NCBI GenBank assembly: GCA_903632075.3
Contig: CAHIKZ030002090.1
Location: forward strand, 1,752,001 to 1,816,000
Direction of reading: 5' to 3'
Source of the DNA: Acanthosepion pharaonis
Lineage: Eukaryota > Mollusca > Cephalopoda > Sepiida > Sepiidae
DNA: 64,000 nt
A model generated the notes under the pieces. The model worked only from the letters and a program-made list of their open reading frames with translations, searched no databases and was not told where the DNA came from. The position numbers and the translations under genes are program-made. Positions 21,010 to 31,835 of the stretch are shown piece after piece; positions within the stretch are counted from its first letter, which is position 1, and each line of letters begins with the position of its first letter.

Positions 21010-22278
21010 TCAGGTCATCCCATAAGTTCTGTCCGAATTTTACCGTTTTTTAAAATGAACGAAATTTAAAGAGTATTTTTTAATGTCTAATGGAGCTGAA
21101 CATTATTTTTATGTTTAGATGCATTTAAACTGACCAAATTTTATTTCAGAGAACAATAAAATTAAATTTTGTTTGATTAAAACTCTGCTAACATGGAAGT
21201 ACCCGAGAATCATTTGAGGCACATTTATGAGTTCCAGAAAGGAAACTCAGCGGCTAGAAACATTCACTCAGTTTATGGAGAGGAATGTGTGAATGAAAGA
21301 ACTTGCAGAAGATGATTTGCAAAATTCAGAGGTGGAGATTTCACCCTTGAAGATGAAGATCGAACCGGACGTCCAGTTGAATTTGATGAAAAGCTTCTTG
21401 AGACAGCCCTTGAAGAAAATCCTGCTTTATCAGTTGATGAATTGGCAGTGGTTCTCACTTCAAACCATACAACTGTTCATCATCTTCAATAACTTGGAAA
21501 AGTTCCTAAACTTGGAAAATGGGTGCCTCATGAATTGTCTGAAAACAACCTCAAATCCCGAGTTGACATCTGCTCTTCTCTCCATTCTCGCCAACTTGTT
21601 TAACCTTTTTTGGATAGACTTGTGACTGGCGACGAAAAATGGATCTTTTATCGAAATGTTAAGCGTCATAGACAGTGGCTTGGTAAAGGGGAGGGACCCC
21701 AGCCACAACCGAGAAGGGAAATTCATGGGAAAAAGGTTCTTCTTTCAACCTGGTGGGATCGCCAAGGAATAATCCACTTTGAATTCTTACCACCTAATGC
21801 AACAATTAATGCTCAAATATACTATCAGCAATTAGAGCGTTTGAACCAAGCTTTGAGGAAAAAAAGACCTGCTCTAGTGAATTGAAAAGAGGTGATGTTT
21901 CATCAGGACAATGGGCGACCCCACACAGCAAGAATCACGTCATAAAAGATCGAAGAACTTGGTTGGGAGAAAATTCCTCATTCACCTTATTCTCCCGATC
22001 TTGCTCCTTCAGACTACCATTTGTTTCGCAGCTTACAGAACCATTTGAAAGAAACAGCTTTTGTAACACAGGAAGAGGTTAAAACTGACATTGTGAGTTC
22101 TTCGAATCAAAGCCAAAAGAATTTTACAGCAATGGAATTAGTAAGCTTGTTAATAGATGGAAGAAAGTCATAGATAATCAGGGAAAATACATTGTTGATT
22201 GAATCTGTAATTAAATGTAACATTTGGTCACTTGTTTTCTTTATTCAAAATTCAGACAGAACTTATGGGATGAATTGA
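21010..22278 (+). mobile_element. Full-length mariner transposon, inactive
   Basis: Bounded by TA on both sides (21008-21009 and 22279-22280). Terminal inverted repeats share TCATCCCATAAGTTCTGTC and GAATTTT after a short variable start. The length of about 1.27 kb is right for a complete mariner. It contains one transposase pseudogene. Defects are point mutations and small shifts and both ends are kept, so this is an old intact insertion rather than a fragment. Confidence 0.95.
21193..22202 (+). pseudogene. mariner transposase (broken)
   Basis: A cut-and-paste transposase for TA targets. The ATG at 21193 opens an N-terminal helix-turn-helix half (RHIYEFQKGNSAARNI, then GGDFTLEDEDRTGRP) that binds the inverted repeats. 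The catalytic half keeps TGDEKW (first Asp), HQDNGRPH (second Asp) and SPDLAPSDYHLF (third Asp), with 34 residues between the second and third: the DD34D signature of mariner. The end reads DNQGKYIVD and a stop. Stops after HHLQ near 21,490, after PALVN near 21,883 and within the region after ARITS, with frame changes around them, make it non-functional. Confidence 0.95.
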
Positions 22279-22329
22279 TACCTTAACTTGCTTTGCCTCT
22301 TGTGCAAAAAAAAACTATGGTTTCAACGC

Positions 22330-22760
22330 ATCCCAGAAATGCTAACTTACACGTACCATGGCGAGAAATAGAAGGGGAAAAAGCGCGCTAAAGATAATCT
22401 GGGACTGTGGTTTTCAAAGTGATCGTTGTTCTGACCACCAAAGACCAGATGAAGTCCTCCTCAACGGAACTAAAAATGAATAACAAATAACTGAAGTGAC
22501 CATAGCTGTTGACAGCATTATAGCCGCAGAACAAACCAAGAAGATCAGAAACTAGTTTGAACTGAAGGTTGGAAATTGTCAGATTCAGAAACATAACGGA
22601 GAAAAATGTTAATATCATCCCAGCAGTGATTGGAGAATTGGCTCTATTCAATTGAAGTCTAAAAAAATATTTCCCACCATACACTTTGCTAACGTCACAA
22701 AATCCTGCCTTATTAGGCACACCACACATACTTCGAAACATACTGTCAGTCTGGGGACAC
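22330..22760 (+). pseudogene. LINE C-terminal region (VIPxVIG motif), decayed
   Basis: In two plus frames the text reads GTKNEQQITEVTIAVDSI and then VNIIPAVIGELALF and LLGTPHILRNILSV. This is the region after the reverse transcriptase domain in many animal non-LTR retrotransposons (pattern VVPVVIGALG, then LGTARILR). Several stops interrupt it. The 189-codon minus-strand frame over the same DNA (22388-22957) is its shadow. Confidence 0.78.
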
Positions 22761-22959
22761 TGCCGTGACTTGACAGACAGTATCTTCCCATGTACACAAC
22801 ACCAGTACCATGATTGATTCAATATAAAATAATAAGTACCAGAAAAGGTAAAATTGTAAAAGTAGAGACCTAAAACATCAATCAAAAAGCATAAAATAAG
22901 GACTTCACTGAACCGAAAACAAAACGGAAAGAAAGCCCTTAACTGAAATATATCCATTA

Positions 22960-23715
22960 CGAATACAATACAAATATTACCTATTAGTGGTTGTGGAACT
23001 CTGGGTTAAGACTAGAAACAGCGAGATTTATCCTAGCAACTCAAGATCAATATCGGCCAACAAATTCTGTCTAAGGAAACTTAACAATCTCGTATATATC
23101 TACTCTACCCTAGGCCCAAAGAAATTTATAAATATCATAGGGGAGTGTATGACCTACACTGGAATATATGCCAGCATTATGTCCTTTCACAATCAGAAAA
23201 ATGGTCCGAACACAAACCACCACTAGAAAGTGAAAACGAGACTGTGCTTTGAGAGTTCACAAGATAATACCGACTGCACCTTAGAAGCCAACTAAGCAGA
23301 CATAATTAAATACTATCTCATAGACATGGCCATCTGCTCGATAAAAATACCTTAACAAATAATACTGACTTCAAAATATAAGGACCAGGAAATAGAAACT
23401 ACAAGAATAAAATATAACTCCGGGTGTAAAAAACAAAATTTTAGTAAGAGTGTATGTGTGTGAGTGGGGAAACAAGTGAGATGGAAATGTATGAAAGTTA
23501 TAGAGAGAGGGTGTAAGAGAAGAAAGAAGAACAGGAAGGCCTAAAGGTGAAGGTTCGATTAAAATTTAACAGAGAGAAGTTTTAAAGAGAGGCGTTAAAT
23601 AACGGTATAAATGAGTTATATTTTCCGATTCCTTTTTGAATTTGTAGGTCTGATGATTTGGATCGTGATTACGATTCCAACGTAATAAATTATAACCATG
23701 GAATATTAGTGTTTG
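22960..23715. other. No recognisable feature
   Basis: Possibly a further decayed retroelement tail at 22,980-23,230, but I could not align it to anything. Confidence 0.4.
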
Positions 23716-23718
23716 AGC

Positions 23719-23720
23719 CT

Positions 23721-23746
<26 letters not shown>
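23719..23746. repeat. (TA)n microsatellite
   Basis: Short TA array. Confidence 0.9.
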
Positions 23747-23749
<3 letters not shown>

Positions 23750-23751
<2 letters not shown>

Positions 23752-24800
23752 GATAAAATTGAATCACTGATAGCTTAATAAGCTAGGGAATTAAAGTCTA
23801 CAAAAACGAAAACACTTTTGATACATACGTACATATGTCAATAAGTGTCACAGATAGTATTTAGATGTGTACATTAAACAAGCTTTGGAATAAAAATCTG
23901 AAAAAAAAAATGAACATACTTTTGATACACTCGTACATATATCAATAATATTAATGATAAAATTGAGTCGCAGATGGATTTCAGATGTCTACGTAGATTA
24001 AACTATGGAGAAAAAGGCTACAAAAAGTGATAATGCTTCTGAGAGACAAGAAATTATCATATGATTATGTCAGAATAATTATTCATTCGCAAAACACGAG
24101 TCTTAACAAAGATTGGACGACAGTAAGAAAACAACGTGTCCTAACTTTTTAAACTAAATAAACACACCCAATTTCTGTGGACGGATATTGCCTTTGCGCA
24201 TGGCTAAACAAGGGAAACGAACTCAATTATTAGCGCACGACAAGATTTTCCTGCTTATAATGGAAATAAAAATAAATAAAAGAACATTGACGAACAAAGA
24301 TGAACGGGATAAAACTCACAAATAAACACGGCTTTCAAGCAACAATATATATTTAAAAAAAAATGTAACGGTAACCCTTTTCGGATCAGTTTTTTTTTTC
24401 GTAGCACCGACACATACGTGTGCTCATGCATGCAAAACGTATAAATAATCAATGATTACGCTATCTGATAATGTAGGCTTATCAACACAGTTGCTTCGGG
24501 CGTCAGACTAACCGCTTCCACGCGGGTTAGAATCATTTTTCTCGTCTGAAGTGTTGGATAGTGTGGCTCTTGGAATCTCAGACCGGAGCCCCCAATGCTT
24601 GCAACCGCAGATTTCCTACATAATTTTTAATAGGGATCTCATAATTTTTAATCATTATACTTTTACACGGAAAGAATTAATTCGTTGTAGTCTGAAAATG
24701 AACCTTACAAAAAGTGATAGTTCCCGAAAAATGTTCCACCACTCACGTCTTTAAGACTTTATTAATTGAAGAGCTCCAAACAAAATGAATTCTAATGCAG
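23750..24800. other. No gene; local weak repeats
   Basis: 23,750-24,020 shows two or three faint units sharing TTTTGATACA.ACGTACATAT and a form of GATAAAATTGA.TC, suggesting an old tandem. 24,490-24,560 has a B-box-like GGGTTAGAATCA that is too weak to call. Nothing else. Confidence 0.45.
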
Positions 24801-24809
24801 CATTTTTTT

Positions 24810-24960
24810 AGGGCACCTCGGTGTGGTGTAATGGTTAACAAGCTTGTCTTGCTAGATTAGTTACTACTGAAAAGTGAGTTCGTTCCTCACTGGATGCCCA
24901 TACTTTCGGCCTTGTGCCACATCTAAGCTACGCTTGGAAAATCTCTTATGCAGTATTTTT
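24810..24960 (+). mobile_element. tRNA-derived SINE
   Basis: Head GGGCACCTCGGTGTGGTGTAATGG (A box) and AGTGAGTTCGTTCCTCACTGGATGCCC (B box in a paired T stem; GGGCA/TGCCC acceptor pairing), then a body with CTTTCGGCCTTGTGCCACATCTAAGCTACGC. The head nearly folds as a tRNA but has an inserted, mismatched anticodon arm. The body motif ACATCTAAGCTACGCTT recurs near 36,560, probably a second truncated copy. Confidence 0.75.
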
Positions 24961-25007
24961 GTAAGCTGTTAATACGTAATTCGTCTTATAAATGCGTATA
25001 GTGGTAT

Positions 25008-25011
<4 letters not shown>

Positions 25012-25093
<82 letters not shown>

Positions 25094-25614
25094 TTGTGTA
25101 TTTAGGCAGCAAGCCTTCCTTCAGGAACATTTCATTGAATATAACAGACAAGGTGCTTTGATTTAGCTTTTATACAAGTTCTTATGTGATCTAATAATTT
25201 TTTTTTATTTTCAGATGATAAATTATATACAAACTGTCCGAATGTTCTTTTTATCCGAGCGCTTTCGGCTATACATTTAGCCACTTTCAAGGTCGAAATA
25301 ATTTAACTGTTAAATAAGAAATAGTTTGTTGCATGTATGTTTTATAAAATGTTTTCATTTTTCAAAACACGGTCAAAATATCGTGTCCATGTTCATAGTT
25401 GATATTATTGAGTGTTGTTTTTTTGTTTTATTAATAAGGTTTCCATTATTTTTTACCTTTTTTTTGCATGTAGATAATGCTATTATATTTGTTGTTAAAT
25501 GAAAACATTATATAAATACATATCTGAATATACTCTGAAAAGAAAAAAAATTAGATCACATGAGAAATTGTATAAAAAGACTAAATCAAAGCACCTTGTC
25601 TGTCGTATTCAATG

Positions 25615-25672
<58 letters not shown>
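25012..25672 (-). mobile_element. PLE family B foldback element between (TA)n arrays
   Basis: Left (TA)n 25012-25084 and right (TA)n 25617-25672 enclose a pair of inverted arms (about 25131-25209 and 25541-25617) sharing TTCATTGAATA, ACAGACAAGGTGCTTTGATT, TATACAA and ATGTGATCTAAT. Between them the minus strand carries GTGGCTAAATGTATAGCCGAAAGCGCTC, a hairpin plus GAAA motif. The outer end GTGTATTTAGGCAGCA also starts the PLE fragment at 53,327, which encodes a GIY-YIG remnant, so this is the same family. Inverted, unequal terminal repeats are typical of PLEs. No intact coding sequence. Confidence 0.72.
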
Positions 25673-25676
<4 letters not shown>

Positions 25677-25734
25677 TTGTTATAAGAACGGTGCTCAATA
25701 TTGGAGATATAGCGTTTTTAGAGATACGCAGTGT

Positions 25735-25835
25735 GTTGATTTATTGATTCATTTTTTACGGCTTATCTACCCTTTGCAGGTTATTTAAAGCCATAAATTT
25801 TTTTAGATTGTAAAATTTTTTTTTTTTTGGTGGGG
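25735..25835 (-). mobile_element. 5S-type SINE tail fragment
   Basis: Minus-strand copy of the common SINE 3' end: GGCTTTAAATAACCTGCAAAGGGTAGATAAGCCG followed by AATGAATCAAT. The head is absent. Confidence 0.7.
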
Positions 25836-25903
25836 AGGGCGAGTAATAATATTTTCTGTGATATAATTTTTATTAATTAAACCATAGCTACGCGAGAAGA
25901 GGT

Positions 25904-26235
25904 GAACACCGGTTCCCGTAGGATCACAGAGGTTAACCAACACCGAGCCTGGTCAGTATCGAGATGGATGACCGCTTGGGAATACCAGACGCTCAAAGTT
26001 TGAATATGCCGTTGGTTTAATGGATAATGGCTCGGAATTGTTAATCGGAGAGTCGAGTTCCAATTTCAGTTGGGTTCGTGTATTCAGTTACGCGCAATTA
26101 CCCCCAGCTTTTGGTAAATTAGTAAGACTTGTATCACTAAAAAAATGCACTCTAAAAACCTTTTCCGACTTTAAATAACATGCAAAGGGTTGATACACCT
26201 TAGGAAATGAACGAATCAATATTTCTTATTATAAG
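25904..26235 (+). mobile_element. 5S-tRNA composite SINE, copy 2
   Basis: 5S head with GAGCCTGGTCAGTATC, GAGATGGATGACCGCTTGGG and AATACCAGACGCT (intermediate element and box C almost intact), then GGATAATGGCTCGGAATTG and GAGTCGAGTTCCAATTTCAG (tRNA-like A and B box regions), then TTCAGTTACGCGCAA, CCCCCAGCTTTTGG, GTAAGACTTGTATCACTAA and TTTAAATAACATGCAAAGGGTTGAT. One of the best preserved copies. Confidence 0.92.
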
Positions 26236-26334
26236 AATAATCCTTTTTTAGACTGTATGTTTGCTGTAGCTTTTCTACAGGCGATAATGTGTATGCCCCC
26301 ATTCACATAAATACAGAAGTAAATACTCTATGTT

Positions 26335-26780
26335 GGTCTGCAGTTGAAGATTCGTCTCCAGCTGTGCTGGACAAAAGCTTTGCCTCCGGGCAGAGAGGAA
26401 CCCCAGACTAGACTATGTCGAAGAGCAGAGTCTCGTCTCGGGAAATAGCTACCCGGCCCCGTTCTATACGGGGTCTATGGGGAATTTTGACCAAGCCTAC
26501 GTGCTCGGATACCCCACATTAAATTCGAACTTGTTCTACATCTGACCGCGTGGGGCGGTTGGTAGATTCGTCTCCAGATGTGCTGGTCTAACTGTCTGCC
26601 TCTAGGCAAAGATGATCCCCAGGCGAGGCTATGTCGAAGGCAGAGTCTCGTGTCGGGAAACAGCTACCCGACCTCGTTTTATATGGGGTCTACGGGGGAA
26701 TTTTAGGCCTGCTGGGATACCCAATATTTAATTCAGTCTTGTGCCACATCTGACTGCCTGGGTAGGTTTGTGGATATCCT
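26335..26780 (+). repeat. Hairpin-rich repeat, two tandem units
   Basis: Units at about 26345-26545 and 26563-26770 share GATTCGTCTCCAG.TGTGCTGG, CTGCCTC.GGCA, CCCAG.C.AG.CTATGTCGAAG, CAGAGTCTCGT, AGCTACCCG.CC and a CCCCGT/ACGGGG hairpin around TCTAT, then GGAATTTT. A third unit is at 29,226-29,400. Several inverted segments suggest a structured RNA source. I do not recognise the family, and it is not coding. Confidence 0.82.
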
Positions 26781-26999
26781 GCAGCTGGAGATTCATTGTA
26801 GAATTCACTTGAATCACTTCTAGCAGTTGAATACTTTTTCTACACGCCGCTGGCGAATCTTATATGTGCTGTTCTTGTCCTAAGTATTATTGTTCATTAC
26901 CAACATTCGTATGATTATTCTATTCAGTAACCTTCCCTAGGTTGCAACACTATTGCATGAATATTCTTTTGCAGATTTTTCTCGATACAATCCTACAAT

Positions 27000-27112
27000 T
27001 TAAACCAGAGCTAGGCGGAGAAAAGATATATTCATAACTTTCCCAAGGACATTTAAGCATACGTGAATATAACGGACTCTACTGGAATTTGTCTCCCAAA
27101 AGACCACATAAA
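27000..27112 (-). mobile_element. tRNA-type SINE, tail part
   Basis: Minus strand: ATTCCAGTAGAGTCCGTTATATTCACGTATGC, TGTCCTTGGGAAAGTTATGAAT and CTCCGCCTAGCTCTGG. This is the tRNA 3' half plus the shared tail start. Confidence 0.7.
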
Positions 27113-27837
27113 AGGCTGGAAAGTGAGCTTTGGGAAGTCCTAGCCCAGATAATGCCGTAATAATCCATTTTTGGTATGATCTGCTTCTTGCAAAGATAAA
27201 AACTTAGCAGAAGTTGTTATTTGATACGATTTTGTTTTTGCAAGGTTGTTCTATGTTTGGGGAAAGTCAAATTTGCGAGAAGACATGTTCCATAGAAATA
27301 GAAATATGTCAACATGAATGTCAATAGGAAAATAGAGGAAGGCTACCCTGACATCAAACTAATATTTGTTTAAATTTGATTAGAAAACAGAAGATTATTT
27401 CCCCACTTAGACTTCATAGGAAACAATAATCAAATCGTAAAAGAGAAACAATAATGACCTCTGCAGTCCCACATTCCCGAGACTACGAAAAAAAAAACTT
27501 GGAAAAATAAGATTAAGTCGAAATTTATGAACTAAAAGTGTTCATCCATCAATTCAAGATTGGCTCCGGCTTTTCTAAATGAACGCGTATTCCAGATACC
27601 TCGGAGATGTGAATGTAATTAATTGCGCTGATTCTCAATGTAATCGAGACAACCGAATCAATTGATTAGATCAGTCCAGACATTCTTCAGGTTAGTTCGA
27701 CTTTTGTGCATTGAGAAACGCATTGTCATTCAATCTGATTTGCAATCAGACGGCACATTCTCCCCTCACTTAACCAACAGAAAACACACTCATCAGTGTC
27801 ATTCCCACACACAACAAAGAAGTAAAAAGACGGTAGT

Positions 27838-27960
27838 ATGTAGAAGAAGAATCAAAACAAGAAGCAAATGGAGTAAAGATGGTCGTAGAGAAGTAAAAGA
27901 AGAAAAAAATGGTGATAGAGGGGAACTCGGTTAGTTGCGTTGCTCGTACTGATTGTAAGT
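27838..27960 (+). repeat. Dispersed repeat copy
   Basis: Matches 15,300-15,412, again starting from GAA-rich sequence. See that entry. The plus frame at 27662-27934 over it is not a recognisable protein. Confidence 0.75.
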
Positions 27961-27971
27961 ATTAAAGAGTG

Positions 27972-28325
27972 TGTTAGTGATTTGTTTACGGCTTATCAAA
28001 CTTTTGCAGGTTATTTAAAGACATAAACTATTTTTAGATTGTATGGATTTTTTGGAGATAATAATGAATGAGTGATGCATAAATGGGGGCAGAAGGGTTG
28101 GGTTTATAATTTTCCCAAGGGTATTTGTACGTAACTGAAAATAGCGAACCCAACTGGAATTGGAACATGGTTCTCCGATTTAGAATTCCGAACCATTATC
28201 TACTACGCTAACCTCATCCAACCTTACAGCACCTGGTATTCCCAAGCGGTCACCCATCTGGATACTAACCAGTTTTGGCGTTGCTTAACTTCGGTGATCT
28301 TACAGTACCCGGTGTTTCAACGTGT
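27972..28325 (-). mobile_element. 5S-tRNA composite SINE, copy 3
   Basis: Full copy on the minus strand: head GGTACTGTAAGATCACCGAAGTTAAGCAACGCC, GATGGGTGACCGCTTGGGAATACCAGGTGCTGTAAGG, then TAGCGTAGTAGATAATGG (tRNA A-box region), CATGTTCCAATTCCAG (B-box region), TACCCTTGGGAAAATTATAAACC and the TTTAAATAACCTGC tail. This copy shows the tRNA-like middle most clearly. Confidence 0.93.
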
Positions 28326-28599
28326 TATGGTCATAAGCCTCATCTTGCACAAACATCATTTCTTTCAATCAGATACTACTCTCCACTGTAATTGCACAGA
28401 ACCAACGAAAAGGAGTTAGTCTTCTGCAGCGGCTGCTTGAAACCTTTTCACCTGAACATTTTACGCTAGCACAAAGCAGATTATCAGGCGTTTAATCCCA
28501 TGTTACTGTATGTACATTTAAAATCGGTCATAAACTATTCAAATATACGAAAAACAGGTTCACGACTAAGGAACATCATCAGCTTTTACACAACGTCCA

Positions 28600-29010
28600 T
28601 GCCTAAGCGCGTAACCGTCTGGTATATGAGATCTACCTTGAATGTAAGCAGCCATTTTGAACATTTCGACAACCAGTTAAACGGGTTTGATTTAAATTGA
28701 ACAGCAGTCAAAGGTAATTTTACTGAACATGCGTGAACTTAAACTCTTTTGTAGATTTATTCAGCTGGCTATGAGAAATTATTGCGAAAAATTCTGTAAT
28801 GTGTGACCATCATAATCACAATGACGTCTATCACTGAGGTAATATGTGATTCATCCTAGGGTTGGATCACATATTACATGATTCCTGGCATTCTGAATCA
28901 AAGTTAATTTCAATAAGGAACTTTTGTGCTAAGAGAACTTGATTTGCGGTGACCTCAATATGTACCTGGCTGACATTAGAAGTCGATTTAGACTTTGTAG
29001 TCATCAGAAC
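28600..29010 (+). repeat. Dispersed repeat, empty-site copy
   Basis: Matches 39,735-39,804 plus 40,159-40,430: GCGTAACCGTC, CATTTTGAACAT.TCGA..ACCAGTTA, AAATTGAA, TTTTACTGAACA, TATTCAGCTGGCTATGAGAAA, ATATGTGATTCA, TTGAATCAAAGT and GAGAACTTGATTTGCGGTGACC. The other copy holds a SINE; this one does not. Class unknown, no coding seen. Confidence 0.82.
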
Positions 29011-29026
29011 ATAAAACGATTCATTG

Positions 29027-29225
29027 ACTAATACGTTTTCTACGGCTTATCAACCCTTTGTAGGTTATTTAAAGCCATAAAATAGTTTTAGATTGCAAGA
29101 ATTTTCTTTTGAAGATAATGAGTTACTAATACAGGTCTTACTAATTAACCGATGTCTGGGGGGAGGATAAGAGGTAGACTCATACAATTCCCAAGGTTAT
29201 TGGCGTGAAAGTGGATTAAACGGGA
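29027..29225 (-). mobile_element. 5S-type SINE, 5'-truncated
   Basis: Minus strand: TTTAATCCACTTTCACGCCAATAACCTTGGGAATTG, CCCCCCAGACATCGGTTAATTAGTAAGAC and GGCTTTAAATAACCTACAAAGGGTTGAT. 5S and tRNA heads absent. Confidence 0.8.
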
Positions 29226-29400
29226 ACTCTCTGTCTTCGGGCAGTGACGAACCCAGACGAGGCTATGCCGAAGGGCAGAGTCTCGTCTGGGGAGGTAGAC
29301 AAATCCGGCCCTGTGTATGCGGGGTCTAAGAGGAATTTTTCCCTCAGCTCCACATAAAAATCGGCTTTGTGCCACAGCCTGCCTCGTGGGAAGGTCGGGT
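29226..29400 (+). repeat. Hairpin-rich repeat, third unit
   Basis: Same family as 26,335-26,780. Contains a perfect 10-bp stem CCCAGACGAG / CTCGTCTGGG with a loop that itself holds CCGAAGGGCAG, and a CCTGTGTATGCGGGG stem. It directly abuts the SINE fragment to its left. Confidence 0.82.
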
Positions 29401-29404
29401 AAAT

Positions 29405-29945
29405 ACCGGATTTCCGAGCAACGTGCATCAGAGAGTTGAACTGTAATGTGTCATGAAAGTTACCAGGTGCAAATTCCAGTCTCATGAGATATTGTCTGCA
29501 CTTGATATGTAAATAGGTGTTCGATCTTGCAGCGTTTAAGATGTGCACATATGGGGCAACCATGTGGTAAGAATACTCTTTCTACACGAGAGGGAAAAGA
29601 CAGTCTTTCACATGTTTACATGAAAAGAATCCCCTCATTCAAAGAAAGTCCCAAATTACACATTCTTATGCCGATATTAATTGATGAAGTCCAGAAGTAA
29701 ATAAACGATATTTTCACGTATGAGAGAAAAAGTACGATTTATGCAGGCAGATAGTTTCTTTTATTTGAAACATTGGAGAAGCACAGTTCTATCATCCGTT
29801 TTTCTACGCAACGGGGGTGGGAACTTTTTTTTAAAAATTTTTTTAATCATTTGAACTCAATCAAGACGATAAAACCACTAAAACGCAAGGGATTACTAGG
29901 AGTGAAAGAAAATAAGAAAACTTTAGGAGAAAGAACTGAAAATCC
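29405..29945. other. No recognisable feature
   Basis: Nothing supportable. The short open frames are unremarkable. Confidence 0.45.
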
Positions 29946-29955
29946 ATTTTTAAAC

Positions 29956-30085
29956 AGGAAACAATGGATCAACCTTTACTCCTGTTCAAAAGACAGGGAA
30001 GGAAGAAGATCGCCTATTGCTTGCTTCACACTTCTATCAGGTATTTGAACAGGAGTAGAGGTTGATCACTTGTTTCTTGTTTCAG
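29956..30085. repeat. Inverted repeat (hairpin), about 32-bp arms
   Basis: GGATCAACCTTTACTCCTGTTCAAA near 29,965 pairs with TTTGAACAGGAGTAGAGGTTGATC near 30,044, with further pairing outward (GAAACAA / TTGTTTC). The loop is about 50 nt. Confidence 0.85.
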
Positions 30086-30089
30086 AAAC

Positions 30090-31160
30090 ATTCTCTTAAT
30101 AGCGGAATTGTGATCGATAAAACGGTTCCCGATAAACAACAAATACGACCTCGATGAAATCCACGAGAAAATTGTCGTATGAATAAGATTTGTATATTTT
30201 AATTATTAATTGTTTGTTCCTTTTTAACAGAAAGAAAGGTCGAAATCTGAGAAAGAAAAGGTTTCCGAGCGAAACAAGAATAATTTGACCTACGTTTGAA
30301 TAAAGGAAATTAGATTTTTTTCCGATCATTCAGTTCACCTGCGTAAAGAAAATAAAGCCCAGACCAACAAATTAAAAATAAAATAAAATATATATCATTT
30401 ATAAAAAAAAGTTTTTATCATAATCGAAAATAAATTAAAAAAAAATCCTGTCTATTCAGTTATAAATCATTAACAATATAAAACTTTTCAATAAATATTT
30501 TAGAAAATTCCAATAATTAAAACTAGAAAGACATATTTCAATGCGCCCACATCGCTACAGAACGTGACACGAGGTGAAGGTTTAAAGTGAGTTTACCGGA
30601 AATACCGTGGAAAAATGGCTCAAGCCTACTCTGCACTTATTCCTATTTGGGGACGCCTCACGTGCTTATACACAGAGTAATGACAACATCCCCCAAAGAG
30701 AGATACTGCCTTTCTAGTGCTTGAGCGAATATTAATTTTAACTTTCCCGGCGGACGTTAGGAAGGTAATTACTAATAGAAAGGGGGAGACATGCTGAAAT
30801 TAACTATTAAAAAAAATTGGTATAATTTCTATAAAGCGGCCAGATTTTCGGTCAACGTTTAAAATATTTAAACAAAAAACAGAATAACCAGCAAATGGCA
30901 ATATTTTCTCATGCAGTAGATTTAATATTCTAAGTGCGACACCTTTTCTTTTCAGTTAAATATTTACTTGGAATATTTAAATATTCACTTGGAGTATATT
31001 TTTTTATTTCTAGACATCAGTCGCCATTTACCGGCGTAACCCATGTTAACATACTATGTGTATCGTGTTTTTGTCTCAGTGAATCAACAGATGAAGTCGA
31101 CTTTTAAACCGTTTTACATCGTTTTTATTGATAATTCTCTTTTAGCATTTTAAACTGATC
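30090..31160. other. No recognisable feature
   Basis: AT-rich DNA with no domain or repeat identified. Confidence 0.5.
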
Positions 31161-31164
31161 AAAG

Positions 31165-31835
31165 ATCCTTTTTCCATAAAGATTGTTCGAAATTGCTCGG
31201 TCAGCTGCTAGGAAAATTGGTTCACTGTGTCATGCAAGACAATGTATCTTGCCAGAATCAATGTTACATAATTATAAGTCTACCATTTGTCCATGCTTTG
31301 AATATTGCTGCAATATATGGTCTGGTGCTCCTGCTATATATTTAGAATTGATGAAACCCAAAGAAGAATCTGTTAATGGTCTTGATCCGGCATATCGGCT
31401 TCATTCACTTTCCACCGCAGCAATGTGGCTTCCCTGTGTCGTTTCTATGAATATTTTCGTATTAACTGTTCTGATGAACTTTTCTCTATGGTATGTAGAC
31501 ATTATAAATTTAAGCTCAGAACTAGATTGGAGTTAAGTTTTCATGATTTTACACTAGAAATGACTAGATGTAACCCTAAATTCTATGTTAACATTTTTCT
31601 CTCCCACTTCTCTCTTGTGGAAATTTCTTGTGGCTTGTTTCCAAGTCAACTTTGATCTTTAAAAAATTTAAGTGCAATCACAATCATTATCTTTTGTCTT
31701 CTTAATTTTTAGTTCTTTTATTCATCTCTGCCCTTAATAGTGTTTTTCTCATATTCTATAACAATCAGTAACCCCCTTGCGTCTTAGTGTTTTTATTGCC
31801 TTGCTTAGTGTGAAATAATTAAAGAAAAAAATGTC
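31165..31835 (+). pseudogene. LINE 3' end (reverse transcriptase C-terminus), copy 2
   Basis: Same family as 2797-3380 but longer at its 5' side: RSAARKIGSLCHARQC, then CFEYCCNIWSGAPAIYL, a frame shift, and later FRINCSDELFSM in another frame. It ends with the family 3' signature CTTAGTGTTTTTATTGCCTTGCTTAGTGTGAAATAATTAAAGAAA. Deletions relative to the other copies (the QRRI...GPDL area) and shifts make it dead. Confidence 0.87.

Noticed and set aside
22388..22957. 189-codon minus-strand frame, the longest in the window, as a gene
   Set aside because: The plus strand over the same DNA carries recognisable LINE C-terminal motifs. The minus frame is their shadow and has no domain.
27972..28325. 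Functional 5S rRNA gene
   Set aside because: Only part of 5S is present, it is mutated, and it passes straight into SINE body and tail. Several similar copies exist.
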